Of a stretch of DNA of 53,521 bases, positions 7,826 through 17,400 are shown piece by piece (within the stretch, counting starts at the first letter, position 1; each line of letters begins with the position of its first letter). Origin of the DNA: JBFWYO01 sp050186335. GTDB taxonomy: Bacteria > Pseudomonadota > Alphaproteobacteria > Bin65. Position numbers and translations under genes: made by a program. The stretch spans positions 1 through 53,521 of the forward strand of contig JBFWYO010000020.1 in the NCBI GenBank assembly GCA_050186335.1, given 5' to 3'. The notes under the pieces were generated by a model. That model was not told the origin of the DNA. It made no database searches and saw nothing but the letters and a program-made list of their open reading frames with translations.

Positions 7826-9733
7826 ATGTTGGAATTTCCCAAGCGATTTCAAGGCCGTATAGCTTACGCGCACGACATAGTGATGGCCGCGCTGTCGTTC
7901 GCGGCGGCACTTTATCTGCGTACCGGCGACGAGTTTCCGCAATTCGCGCGGCAGGTCTTGCTGGAAGGCACGCTGCTGTTCACCGCCGTGGCGGCAATCG
8001 TGTTCATGGGCGTGCGCCTGTACCAGGGCATTTGGCGCTACGCATCGCTGAACGACATGATGCGCATCGCCAAGGCGGCGACGCTGACGATCCTGATCTT
8101 TCTGCCGTTGATGTTCGCGCTGACGCGGCTCGAGCTGCTGCCGCGCTCGCATGTCATCATCAACTGGTTCACGCTGGTCGCGTTCTTGGCCGGCCCGCGC
8201 ATCCTGTACCGCATCGCCAAGGACGGGCGCATCGATACGGTGTTCGCGCGCGACAAGGACACCCGCGTGCCGGTGCTGCTGGCCGGCGTCGGCGACAGCG
8301 CCGAGTTGTTCCTGCGCGCCATGGGCCAGCGCGCCAAAGCCAACTATCGTGTAGTCGGCATTCTTTCGGAAAAGCACGGCCGCGTCGGCGGGCGCATCCA
8401 TGGCGTCGAGGTGCTCGGGACGCTCGACCAGCTCGACGAAGCGGTCGCGACGCTCGACGCGCGCGGCCAGCGCCCGAGCCGCGTGGTCGTGGCGCGCGAC
8501 CGCATCGACCGGCCGGTGCTGAAGAAACTGGTCGACGGCGCGGAGCGGCTCGGCCTGACCCTGGCGCGCTTGCCCGGGCTTACCGAATTCAAGACCGGCG
8601 CGGCGGACGCCGCCGATCTGCAGCCGATCGCGATCGAGGATCTGCTCGGCCGGCCGCAGAACGTGCTGGACCGCCCGGCCATGGCCCGGCTGATCGCAGG
8701 CAAGCGCGTGATGGTGACTGGCGCCGGCGGCTCGATCGGCGGCGAACTGGTGCGCCAGATCGCCGACCTGGGCCCGAAGCGACTGGTGCTGGTCGATCAC
8801 TCGGAGTTCCATCTGTACGAGATCGATCTCGAGTTGGGACAGCGCAAACCCGATCTGGCGCGCGCGGCGCATCTGGCGGACGTGCGCGACGCGCGGCGCG
8901 TCGATGCGCTGATCGGCGGGGAGAAGCCCGAGCTGGTGTTTCACGCCGCGGCGCTCAAGCACGTGCCGATGGTCGAGCTGCATCCCAACGAGGGCGTTTT
9001 GACCAACGTGATCGGCACGCGCAATGTGGCCGATGCCTGCTTGCGCCACGGCGTCGCGGCGATGGTGCAGATTTCCACGGACAAGGCGGTCAACCCGTCG
9101 AGCGTCATGGGCGCGACGAAACGACTGGCGGAGAATTACTGCCAGGCGCTCGATCTGACCGGCCCTGACGCGCGCACGCACTTCGTCACCGTGCGGTTCG
9201 GCAATGTGCTCGGCTCGACCGGCTCAGTGGTGCCGCTGTTCCAGCGCCAATTGGCGATGGGCGGACCGCTGACCGTGACCGACCCGGAGGTCACGCGCTA
9301 TTTCATGACCGTGCGCGAAGCGGTCGAACTGGTGCTGATGGCGTCTGCGCTGGGCGCCGCCGATCGCGCAGCGAGCGGCAAGATCTTCGTGCTCGACATG
9401 GGCGAGCCGATCAAGATCGTCGATCTGGCGCGCAAGATGATCCGCCTGGCCGGGCTGATCCCGGACCAGGACGTCAAGATCGCTTTCACCGGGCTGCGGC
9501 CCGGCGAGAAGCTACACGAGGAGTTGCTGCATCACGCCGAGGAATTGATGCCGACGGTCTATCAAGGCGTCATGCTGGCCGCGCCCCGCGCCGCCAACGG
9601 CGCATTGCTGGCGCGCGCGCTGGCGGAACTGGAAGAAGCCGCGCGGGACGGCCGCACGGCCGACGTGTTGACCGGACTGCAGCGGCTGGTGCCGGAATTT
9701 CATGCCGACGCGCGCGGCGCTGCGGCACAATAA
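7826..9733 (+). CDS. Nucleotide-sugar 4,6-dehydratase, WbpM/CapD/FlaA1 family
   Basis: 635 residues. The first ~120 residues hold four membrane segments (for example LLFTAVAAIVFMGVRLY). A degenerate Rossmann domain comes next, then the catalytic SDR domain with VMVTGAGGSIGGELVRQI (about 296-313). The active site reads STDKAVNPSSVMGATK with Met428 and Lys432, the Met-x3-Lys variant of the SDR Tyr-x3-Lys that marks WbpM-type UDP-GlcNAc 4,6-dehydratases. The product would be UDP-4-keto-6-deoxy-GlcNAc, feeding the upstream reductase and transferase. ATG 7826 gives MLEFPKRFQGRIAYAHD; the ribosome binding site is weak. Confidence 0.92.
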   Translation: MLEFPKRFQGRIAYAHDIVMAALSFAAALYLRTGDEFPQFARQVLLEGTLLFTAVAAIVFMGVRLYQGIWRYASLNDMMRIAKAATLTILIFLPLMFALTRLELLPRSHVIINWFTLVAFLAGPRILYRIAKDGRIDTVFARDKDTRVPVLLAGVGDSAELFLRAMGQRAKANYRVVGILSEKHGRVGGRIHGVEVLGTLDQLDEAVATLDARGQRPSRVVVARDRIDRPVLKKLVDGAERLGLTLARLPGLTEFKTGAADAADLQPIAIEDLLGRPQNVLDRPAMARLIAGKRVMVTGAGGSIGGELVRQIADLGPKRLVLVDHSEFHLYEIDLELGQRKPDLARAAHLADVRDARRVDALIGGEKPELVFHAAALKHVPMVELHPNEGVLTNVIGTRNVADACLRHGVAAMVQISTDKAVNPSSVMGATKRLAENYCQALDLTGPDARTHFVTVRFGNVLGSTGSVVPLFQRQLAMGGPLTVTDPEVTRYFMTVREAVELVLMASALGAADRAASGKIFVLDMGEPIKIVDLARKMIRLAGLIPDQDVKIAFTGLRPGEKLHEELLHHAEELMPTVYQGVMLAAPRAANGALLARALAELEEAARDGRTADVLTGLQRLVPEFHADARGAAAQ

Positions 9734-9785
9734 CCAAGAGCAAGAAGCCGCCGGACCGGCCAAGATCGACTTTTTGGAGAACACG

Positions 9786-11363
9786 ATGAGCGAGACCGCA
9801 CCTATCCAGCGCGCGCTGATATCCGTTTCCGACAAGACCGGCCTGGCGGCGCTCGGGCGCTACCTGGTCGCGCACGGCGTCGAGATTCTTTCGACCGGCG
9901 GCTCGGCCAAGGCGTTGACCGAAGCCGGCGTGCGCGTGACGGAAGTCGCCGACTATACCGGTTTTCCGGAGATGATGGACGGCCGCGTGAAGACGCTGCA
10001 GCCGAAAATCCACGGCGGCATCCTGGCGCGGCGCGATCTGGCGGAGCATGCCAAGGCGATGGCCGATCACGGCATCCAGCCGATCGATCTGGTGGTCATC
10101 AACCTGTACCCGTTCGAGGCGACGGTCGCCAAGGGCGCCGATTTCGAGACCTGCATCGAGAACATCGATATCGGCGGGCCGGCGCTGATCCGCGCCGCAG
10201 CCAAGAACCACGATTTCGTCACCGTCGTCACCGATGCGGCCGATTACGACAACTTGATCGACGAGATGAATTCCCACGCCGGCGGCACCACGCTGGAATT
10301 CCGCCGCGCGCAGGCCGCCGCCGCATATGCGCGCACGGGCGCCTACGACGCCGCGATCAGCCAGTGGTTCGCGGCGCAGCGCGGCGAGATGTTCCCGCAG
10401 AGATTCGTCTATGCCGGCACGCGGCGGCAGGCGTTGCGCTACGGCGAAAACCCGCACCAGAAGGCGGCGTTCTACGTCGACGGCTCGGCCCGCAAGGGCA
10501 TCGCCACGGCCGAGCAGCTGCAAGGCAAGGAGCTCAGCTACAACAATCTGAACGACGCCGACGCGGCATTCGAACTGGTCGCGGAATTCGACGGACCGGC
10601 CGTCGCCATCATCAAGCATGCGAACCCGTGCGGCGTGGCGATCGGCAAGACCATCGCCGAGGCCTATCCGCGCGCGCTGGCCTGCGATCCGGTCAGCGCG
10701 TTCGGCGGGATCATCGCGTTGAACCGGAAACTCGACGGAGCCGCGGCGGAACAGATCGCCGAGATCTTTTCCGAGGTGATCATCGCGCCCGATGCCGATG
10801 CCGACGCGCGGCGGATTCTGGAAAAGAAGAAGAATCTTCGCCTGCTGATCACCGGCGGCATGCCGAACGCGAAAGACGCGGGGTTCGTGCTGCGCTCGCT
10901 GTCCGGCGGCTTCCTGGTGCAGAGCCGCGACGGCAGCCTGACCGACGCCGAACTGAAAACCGCAACCAAGCGGGCGCCGTCGAAGGCCGAACTGGCGGAC
11001 CTTTTGTTTGCCTTCACCGTGTGCAAGCACGTGAAATCGAATGCCATCGTGTACGCCAAGAACGGCGCCACCGTGGGGATCGGCGCGGGCCAGATGAGCC
11101 GCATCGATTCGGCGCGCATCGCCGCGTGGAAGTCCGACGAGGCGGCGAAGACCGCGCGGCTGAAGGAGAACCCGATTCGCGGCTCGGTCGTCGCCTCCGA
11201 CGCGTTCTTCCCGTTCGCCGACGGTCTGCTGGCCGCCGCCGCCGCGGGAGCCACCGCAGTGATCCAGCCCGGCGGCTCGATGCGCGACGCCGAGGTGATC
11301 GCCGCCGCGGACGAAAAAGGCCTGGCGATGGTGCTGACCGGCCAGCGGCATTTCCGGCATTAG
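9786..11363 (+). CDS. purH: Bifunctional AICAR transformylase / IMP cyclohydrolase
   Basis: 525 residues, the usual length. It catalyses the last two steps of purine synthesis: AICAR formylation with 10-formyl-THF and ring closure to IMP. The N-terminal MGS-type cyclohydrolase domain shows ALISVSDKTGL and GGRVKTL-like DGRVKTLQPKIHGGILARRD. The C-terminal transformylase domain shows RYGENPHQKAAFY and the KHANPCGVA motif. ATG 9786 follows TTGGAGA at a good distance. Terminal residues GLAMVLTGQRHFRH are the normal PurH end. It is convergent with the FAD oxidoreductase gene; the ~95 bases between them hold no clear hairpin. Confidence 0.97.
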   Translation: MSETAPIQRALISVSDKTGLAALGRYLVAHGVEILSTGGSAKALTEAGVRVTEVADYTGFPEMMDGRVKTLQPKIHGGILARRDLAEHAKAMADHGIQPIDLVVINLYPFEATVAKGADFETCIENIDIGGPALIRAAAKNHDFVTVVTDAADYDNLIDEMNSHAGGTTLEFRRAQAAAAYARTGAYDAAISQWFAAQRGEMFPQRFVYAGTRRQALRYGENPHQKAAFYVDGSARKGIATAEQLQGKELSYNNLNDADAAFELVAEFDGPAVAIIKHANPCGVAIGKTIAEAYPRALACDPVSAFGGIIALNRKLDGAAAEQIAEIFSEVIIAPDADADARRILEKKKNLRLLITGGMPNAKDAGFVLRSLSGGFLVQSRDGSLTDAELKTATKRAPSKAELADLLFAFTVCKHVKSNAIVYAKNGATVGIGAGQMSRIDSARIAAWKSDEAAKTARLKENPIRGSVVASDAFFPFADGLLAAAAAGATAVIQPGGSMRDAEVIAAADEKGLAMVLTGQRHFRH

Positions 11364-11458
11364 TTTCTCGCAACGGCAGCGCGACAAGTTGCACGCGCGA
11401 CACGCTCCGGCCGGGGTGACAATGGAGAATTCAGCAGCCGCCAACCGACACAAGCGCC

Positions 11459-12559
11459 CTACTTACGCACCACGTCCTTCCACGCCTGCTTCGATTTCAA
11501 GCCCTTGGTGTGGAAATAGACCAGCTTGGCCAGCGCGCGCATCGGGCGGGTGCCCAATAGAATATTGAACAGCCAGTTCGGCGGGCCGAGATCGGCCAGC
11601 GTACGCAGATGTTTCTTGAACCGATAACGCGGATAGGCGCCGGGCAAAGTGAACGCCGGATCGGCGGCGCCGTCCCGCAGGAAATCGGCGACCGCATGAC
11701 CGGCGCGGGCGCCGAAATCGAACGCGGTGAAAATGCCGCCGGCGGTGAGCGGTGAGACGGTGCCGGCCGCGTCGCCGACCAGCAGCACGCGGGAAGCGCC
11801 GGCCGGCTTGACGATGCCGCCGACCGGAATGAGCCCGCTGCGCCGTTCGACGATGTTGGAGTGCTTGAGATCGAACAGATGTTCGATGCGTTCGATGAAT
11901 GCCTGCAGATTGGGTTTATCGGCGCGCTTGCAGGCGAGGCCGACCTGCACCACGCCGGCGCCGGGCACCACCCAGGCGATGTAGCCGGGCGCCAGACTGC
12001 GATCGAGAAACGTATGCAGAAACCGGCCGTCCAGATTGCCGAGCTGGTCGTACTCGATCTCTAGGCCGACCAGGAATTTCCGGTTGCGGCCGAGCCCCAG
12101 ATGTTCGGCGACCGATGAGCGCGCGCCGTCCGCGCCGATCAGATAGCGCGCTGCGATGTCATGGCCGGCAAGAAGCCAGGTCTCGCCCTCGCGCTCGGCG
12201 CCCGCAAACGGCGCGGCGCAGCGTATTTCGGCGCCCGCCGCGCGCGCCCGGTCGGCTAGCCAGCGGATTAGCCCCGACGTGTCGGTGGCGAGGAAATAAT
12301 ACCCCTCCGACAGCAGATCGATGAACTTGAGCGACGGCGCGTAGAGCCGCACGCCTTCGATGCGTCGCACCAGATGCGCCGGAAACGCCATCAGCTCGGC
12401 GGCTTCCTTGACCAGGATGCCGGTCGTGTGCATGGCGGCGCCGGGCGTGTCCTTGCGCTCGAGCACAACGACGCTCAGGCCGCGTGCGGCGGCTTCGCGC
12501 GCTGCGACCAGCCCGGCGAAGCTGGCGCCGATAATGGCGAGATCGTAGCTGTCGCCCAT
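11459..12559 (-). CDS. FAD-dependent oxidoreductase, geranylgeranyl-reductase-like
   Basis: 366 residues. The dinucleotide motif is close to the N-terminus (DLAIIGASFAGLVAAREAA) with VVVLERKD after it. A second FAD motif, RVLLVGDAAGTVSPLTAGG, lies near residue 270 and is followed by a helical C-terminal part. This layout is that of the geranylgeranyl reductase/halogenase branch of flavoproteins, which reduce isoprenoid double bonds or hydroxylate aromatics. The substrate cannot be read from the sequence. Its ATG at 12559 overlaps the TAA of the upstream MFS gene as TAATG, so translation of the two is probably coupled. Confidence 0.8.
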   Translation of the reverse strand: MGDSYDLAIIGASFAGLVAAREAAARGLSVVVLERKDTPGAAMHTTGILVKEAAELMAFPAHLVRRIEGVRLYAPSLKFIDLLSEGYYFLATDTSGLIRWLADRARAAGAEIRCAAPFAGAEREGETWLLAGHDIAARYLIGADGARSSVAEHLGLGRNRKFLVGLEIEYDQLGNLDGRFLHTFLDRSLAPGYIAWVVPGAGVVQVGLACKRADKPNLQAFIERIEHLFDLKHSNIVERRSGLIPVGGIVKPAGASRVLLVGDAAGTVSPLTAGGIFTAFDFGARAGHAVADFLRDGAADPAFTLPGAYPRYRFKKHLRTLADLGPPNWLFNILLGTRPMRALAKLVYFHTKGLKSKQAWKDVVRK

Positions 12560-13878
12560 TACGGCCGCGGGGTCTTGACGGTGCACAGCAGGATGCCGCC
12601 GACGATCATCATCGGCACCACGACCGCCATGCCCCAGCGCAGCGAATCGGTCGCCGCCGTGACGATGCCGACCAGCCACGGGCCGAGGAACGCCGTGGCC
12701 TTGCCGGCAAACGCGAAAAGGCCGAACATTTCGGTTTCCATATTCTTCGGCGCCATCAGCGCCATCATGGTGCGGCTGGCCGCCTGTGCCGGGCCGAAGA
12801 ATATCCCCACCGCCGAGCCGAGAATCCAGAACCACAATTTCGAATCGCTCAGCAGCAGGCCGATACTCAGCAACGTGATGCCGACGATCGCCACCAGCAC
12901 CGCGTTGCGCGCGCCGATGCGCGCGTCGATCCAGCCGAAGGCGACGGCGCCGAGGCCGGCCGTGACGTTGAGCACGACGCCGAACAGCGCGACCTCCGCC
13001 ACGGTCATGCCGAACGCGACCGCAGCAAACACGCCGCCGAAAATGAACAGCGTGTTGATGCCGTCGATGTAGATCATCTTGGCCAGCAGAAAGCGCGCGA
13101 TCTCGCGATACTTGCGGAGTTCCTTGAACGTGCGCCACAGGCCGAGCAGCCCGTCTTTCGCCGCGCGCGCCAGACCGATGCCGGTGGCCGGCCGATCCGG
13201 CACGTAGAGGAAAATCGGGATCGAGAACAGCAGCGTCCACACCGCCACGATCGGACCGCCGATGCGCACATGCTCGGCGGTTTTCTTGTCCAGCCCAAAC
13301 GGCGGCGTATCGACCTGAATAAACACGAACAGCACGATCAGCAGGCACGCCAGTCCGCCGAAATAGCCGAGCCCCCAGGCCCAGCCGGAAATGCGACCGA
13401 TCCAGTTGGCCGGCACGAGGCCGGGCAGCATGGCATTATAAAACACCGTGCCGATCTCGAACGCGACGATCGCGAAGCCGACGGCGAGCAGCAACAGCAG
13501 CGCATCGGCCGCCTGCGGCTGGACGAACCAGAGCAGCGCCGAGCCGAGCGCCATGCCGAGCGTACACATGAGCAGCCAAGGCTTGCGCCGGCCGCCATGA
13601 TCGGCAATCGCGCCCAATACGGGGCTCAGCACCGCGATCAGCGCGGCGGCTGCGCCCTGCATGAAGCCCCATTGCGCGCTGCCGGCGGTTTTGTCGGCGG
13701 CAACCGATTCAGTGAAATAGGTCGCGAACACGAACGTGGTGACCACGGCGGTGAACGGCGAATTGGCCCAATCGTAGAACGACCAGGCAATCGCCGCGCG
13801 CACGGTTTTCCGGCGTGCCGGATCGGGGGCGGCGGGATCGGAAGCGGCGCGATCGGCGGCGGTCGGGTTTGCGGTCAT
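12559..13878 (-). CDS. MFS transporter, UMF1 family
   Basis: 439 residues with about 12 hydrophobic segments. The N-terminal IAWSFYDWANSPFTAVVTTF is a strong signature of the UMF1 (Atg22-like) branch of the major facilitator superfamily; ISGWAWGLGYFGGLACLL is another shared segment. Bacterial members have no agreed substrate. I place the start at ATG 13878 (MTANPTAADRAA); an in-frame TTG twelve bases upstream is less likely. It overlaps the following oxidoreductase by TAATG, suggesting one transcript and perhaps a shared substrate. It is divergent from the YbjQ gene across about 110 bases. Confidence 0.85.
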   Translation of the reverse strand: MTANPTAADRAASDPAAPDPARRKTVRAAIAWSFYDWANSPFTAVVTTFVFATYFTESVAADKTAGSAQWGFMQGAAAALIAVLSPVLGAIADHGGRRKPWLLMCTLGMALGSALLWFVQPQAADALLLLLAVGFAIVAFEIGTVFYNAMLPGLVPANWIGRISGWAWGLGYFGGLACLLIVLFVFIQVDTPPFGLDKKTAEHVRIGGPIVAVWTLLFSIPIFLYVPDRPATGIGLARAAKDGLLGLWRTFKELRKYREIARFLLAKMIYIDGINTLFIFGGVFAAVAFGMTVAEVALFGVVLNVTAGLGAVAFGWIDARIGARNAVLVAIVGITLLSIGLLLSDSKLWFWILGSAVGIFFGPAQAASRTMMALMAPKNMETEMFGLFAFAGKATAFLGPWLVGIVTAATDSLRWGMAVVVPMMIVGGILLCTVKTPRP

Positions 13879-13988
13879 GACAGGCTGCAAATGGCGCGGC
13901 GCCGGGCGGTTGCCGGGCGTGGCAGGCGGAAAGGCGGGCTATTACAATCGCACGATCCGCACCCAAGTCCAACCGCAGGAGAAGCGCC

Positions 13989-14327
13989 ATGGCCCAGCCC
14001 GGTCCGATGCTGATCACCACCACGTCGACGCTCGACGGCAAGAAAGTGAAAACCTATTTCGGCATCGTCAGCGGCGAGACCATCGTCGGCGCCAACATCT
14101 TTCGCGACCTGATGGCCGGCATCCGCGACATCGTCGGCGGCCGTTCGGCGACCTACGAGAAAGGCCTGCGCGAAGCCAAGGCCAACGCGATCTCGGAAAT
14201 GATGCAGCAGGCCCAGGATTACGGCGCCAACGCGGTGATCGGCGTGGATCTGGATTATGAAACGGTCGGCTCGAACGGATCGATGCTGATGGTGGTGGCG
14301 ACCGGCACGGCGGTGTTGGTCGAATGA
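13989..14327 (+). CDS. YbjQ / UPF0145 heavy-metal-binding domain protein
   Basis: 112 residues, a full-length member of the YbjQ family. Visible family segments are MLITTTSTLDGKKVKTYFGIVSGETIVGANIF, the alternating EKGLREAKANAISEM helix and GANAVIGVDLDYETVG. It is preceded by CAGGAGAAG at a proper distance. The family forms a pentameric beta-rich fold with unproven metal binding, so no function is assigned. It faces the NAD-GDH gene tail to tail, with 91 bases between. Confidence 0.9.
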   Translation: MAQPGPMLITTTSTLDGKKVKTYFGIVSGETIVGANIFRDLMAGIRDIVGGRSATYEKGLREAKANAISEMMQQAQDYGANAVIGVDLDYETVGSNGSMLMVVATGTAVLVE

Positions 14328-14418
14328 CGCCGCGCGGGATCGGCGGGACGGCGCGCTTGCGTCGACGGGTGCCGGCCTAACCGGTCGTCGGCCCGAACCT
14401 GTCGCAGCGCGCGCCGTA

Positions 14419-17400
14419 CTAACCGGCCACCAGCGAGCGGACCTGGCGGTTGGCGACCGCCAACATGGCGAGATCGGCGGCGCCCAGTTTGCGCAGCTCG
14501 GCAACCAATAAGGCGGTTTGCGCGACCAGGCTTTGGCGCCGGTCGGCCCAGCGCGCGATCAGCGCGACCGGATCGCTGCCGTTCGTCTTCGCCCCCTCCG
14601 CGATGCGCGCCGCGAGATCGAACTGATGGGCGAAGAAATCGTCGACCAGCGCCGCGGCGGCGAGCTTGTCCCACGGGCCGGTGCCGACGAAGCCGGTCGC
14701 CTGTTCGCGCAGCCATTCGAGCCCGATTTCGGCGCCGACGGCGAAATACAAGCGCGCCGCATCGGGCACCGATAGCGCCGAGATCGACGCCAAACGCACC
14801 ACGTCGCAGCCCGGCAGCAGCATCGGCAAACCGGCCGCGCGCCGCGCGATGTCGGCCGGCACGCCGTCCTTTTCATAGGCTGCGCGCCGCGCTTCGATCC
14901 GGTCCTTGTCGGCGGGCGGCAGGATCGACGGCAACGCCGCCTGGAATTCCGCGAAGCCGGGCGCGAACTGCTGCACGTTGGCCGACATGTCGATCGGCCG
15001 CTTGGCGTTGCGCAGGAACCACTGCGTGGTGCGCCGCAGCAGCCGCCCCGAATCGACGGTCATTTCGATCTGCGTGGCCGCCGGCACCTTATTGTCCAGC
15101 GCGTCGATCGCATTCCACAGGCTGCGCAGATCGAGCGCGTCGCGCGCGACGATATATGTCCGCGCGATGTCGGCGGCCGGCAGATTCGCCTCCTGCTTGA
15201 AATCCTGCACGAAGCTGAGCCCGGCGCGGTTGACCAGCGAGTTGGTGACAAACGTGCAAATGATTTCGCGCCGCAGCTTGTGCCGCCGCACCGCGTCGGC
15301 GAAGCGCTCGCGCAGCGGCTTGGGAAAGTAGCGGAACAGATCGCCTTCGACCTGCGGATCGTCGGGCAGGTCGCTGTGGATCAGTTCCTCGAACAGCGTC
15401 AATTTGGCGTAGGCCAGCAGCACCGCCAGTTCCGGCCGGGTCAATCCCTTGCCCTTGGCCTGGCGGGCCGCGATGTCCTCGTCGGACGGCAGGAACTCGA
15501 CCGCGCGGTCGAGCTTGCCTTCCTTCTCGAGCACGCGCAGCACCCGCACCTGCCGATCCAGTTGCCGCACGCCGACGCGCTCGCTGACCGACAGCGCCTG
15601 GCTTTGCAGGTAATTGTCGCGTATCACGAGCGCCGCGACCTCGTCGGTCATCGCGCGCAACAATTCGTCGCGCTGCTTTACCGTCAACTCGCCGCGCGCC
15701 ACGACGTCGCCGAACAGAATCTTGATGTTGACCTCGTGATCCGAGCAGTCGACACCGGCCGAGTTGTCGATCGCATCGGTGTTCAACCGCCCGCCGGCCT
15801 GCGCGTACTCGACGCGGCCCAATTGCGTCATGCCCAGGTTGGCGCCCTCGCCGATCACCTTGGCACGCAATTCGCGGCCGTTGACCCTGAGCGCGTCGTT
15901 CGCCCGGTCGCCGACCTGGGCGTGGGACTCGCCGGCGGCCTTGACGTAGGTGCCGATACCGCCGAACCACAGCAGGTCGACCGGCGCCCTGAGCATGGCC
16001 GAGATCAACTCGTTGGGCGGCACCGCTTCCTGCGTCAGGCCGAACATCCGCTGCATTTCGGCGCTGAGCGGAATCGACTTCGCGCTGCGTTCGAACACGC
16101 CGCCGCCGGCCGAAATAAGTTTTCGGTCATAATCGGCCCAGGACGAGCGCGGCAGCGCGAACAGGCGCCGTCGCTCGGCGATGGACGCGGCGGGATCGGG
16201 TGCCGGGTCGACGAAAATGTGCAGGTGGTTGAACGCGGCGATGAGTCTCGTATGCGGCGAGAGCAGCATGCCGTTGCCGAACACGTCGCCCGACATGTCG
16301 CCGATGCCGACGCAGGTGAACTCGGCGGTTTGGATATCCACGCCGAGCTCGCGGAAGTGGCGCTTGACGCATTCCCACGCGCCGCGCGCGGTGATGCCCA
16401 TCCGCTTATGATCGTATCCGGCCGAGCCGCCCGAGGCGAACGCGTCGCCGAGCCAGAACGCGTATTCGGCCGACAGCGCGTTCGCGATATCCGAGAATGT
16501 CGCCGTGCCTTTGTCGGCGGCGACGACAAGATACGGATCGTCGCCATCGTGCCGGCGCACGCCGGCTGGCGGCGCGACCTTGTCGCCGACCAGATTGTCG
16601 GTCAGGTCCAGCATGCCGCGGATCAGCATACTGTAGCATTCGATGCCTTCGGCCTGGGTCGGCGGACGCGCGCCCGGCGGACGCTTGACGACAAAGCCGC
16701 CCTTCGAGCCGACCGGCACGATGACCGCGTTCTTGACCATCTGGGTCTTGACCAGGCCGAGGACCTCGGTGCGGAAATCGTCGCGCCGGTCGGACCAGCG
16801 GATGCCGCCGCGCGCGACTTTGCCGAAGCGCAGATGGATGCCTTCCATGCGCGGGCCGTAGACCCAGATTTCGACCATCGGGCGCGGCGCCGGCAGTTCG
16901 TCCACCTTGCGGCTGTCGAGCTTGAACGAGACATAGGCTTTCGGTCCGCCGCCCGGCAGCGTCTGATGGAAATTCGTGCGCAGCGTGCAGGCGATCAGGT
17001 TGACATAGCGGCGCACGATGCGATCGTCGTCCAGATTGGCGACGTCGTTCAGGCCTGCCTCGATCCGGGATCTTATGTCCGCGCCGTCGCCGTGGCCCTG
17101 GGGGTCGGTGCGGGCCTGAAAATAATCGACGATGAGGCGCGCGAGGTTCGCATTGCGGAACAGCGCATCCTGCATGTTGGCGACGCCGAACGGCGCGCCG
17201 GCCTGGCGCAGGTATTTCGCATAGGCGCGCAGCACGACGACCTGCCGCCACGGCAACGACGCGGCGAGAATGAGCCGGTTGAAGCCGTCATTCTCCATCT
17301 GGCCGAACCAGACGCGCGCGAACGCGTCCTGAAAGATGCTGCGGACCGCATCGAGATCGATCGCCCCGCCGCCCTCGCCCGCGCCGCCTTGCGCAACCCC

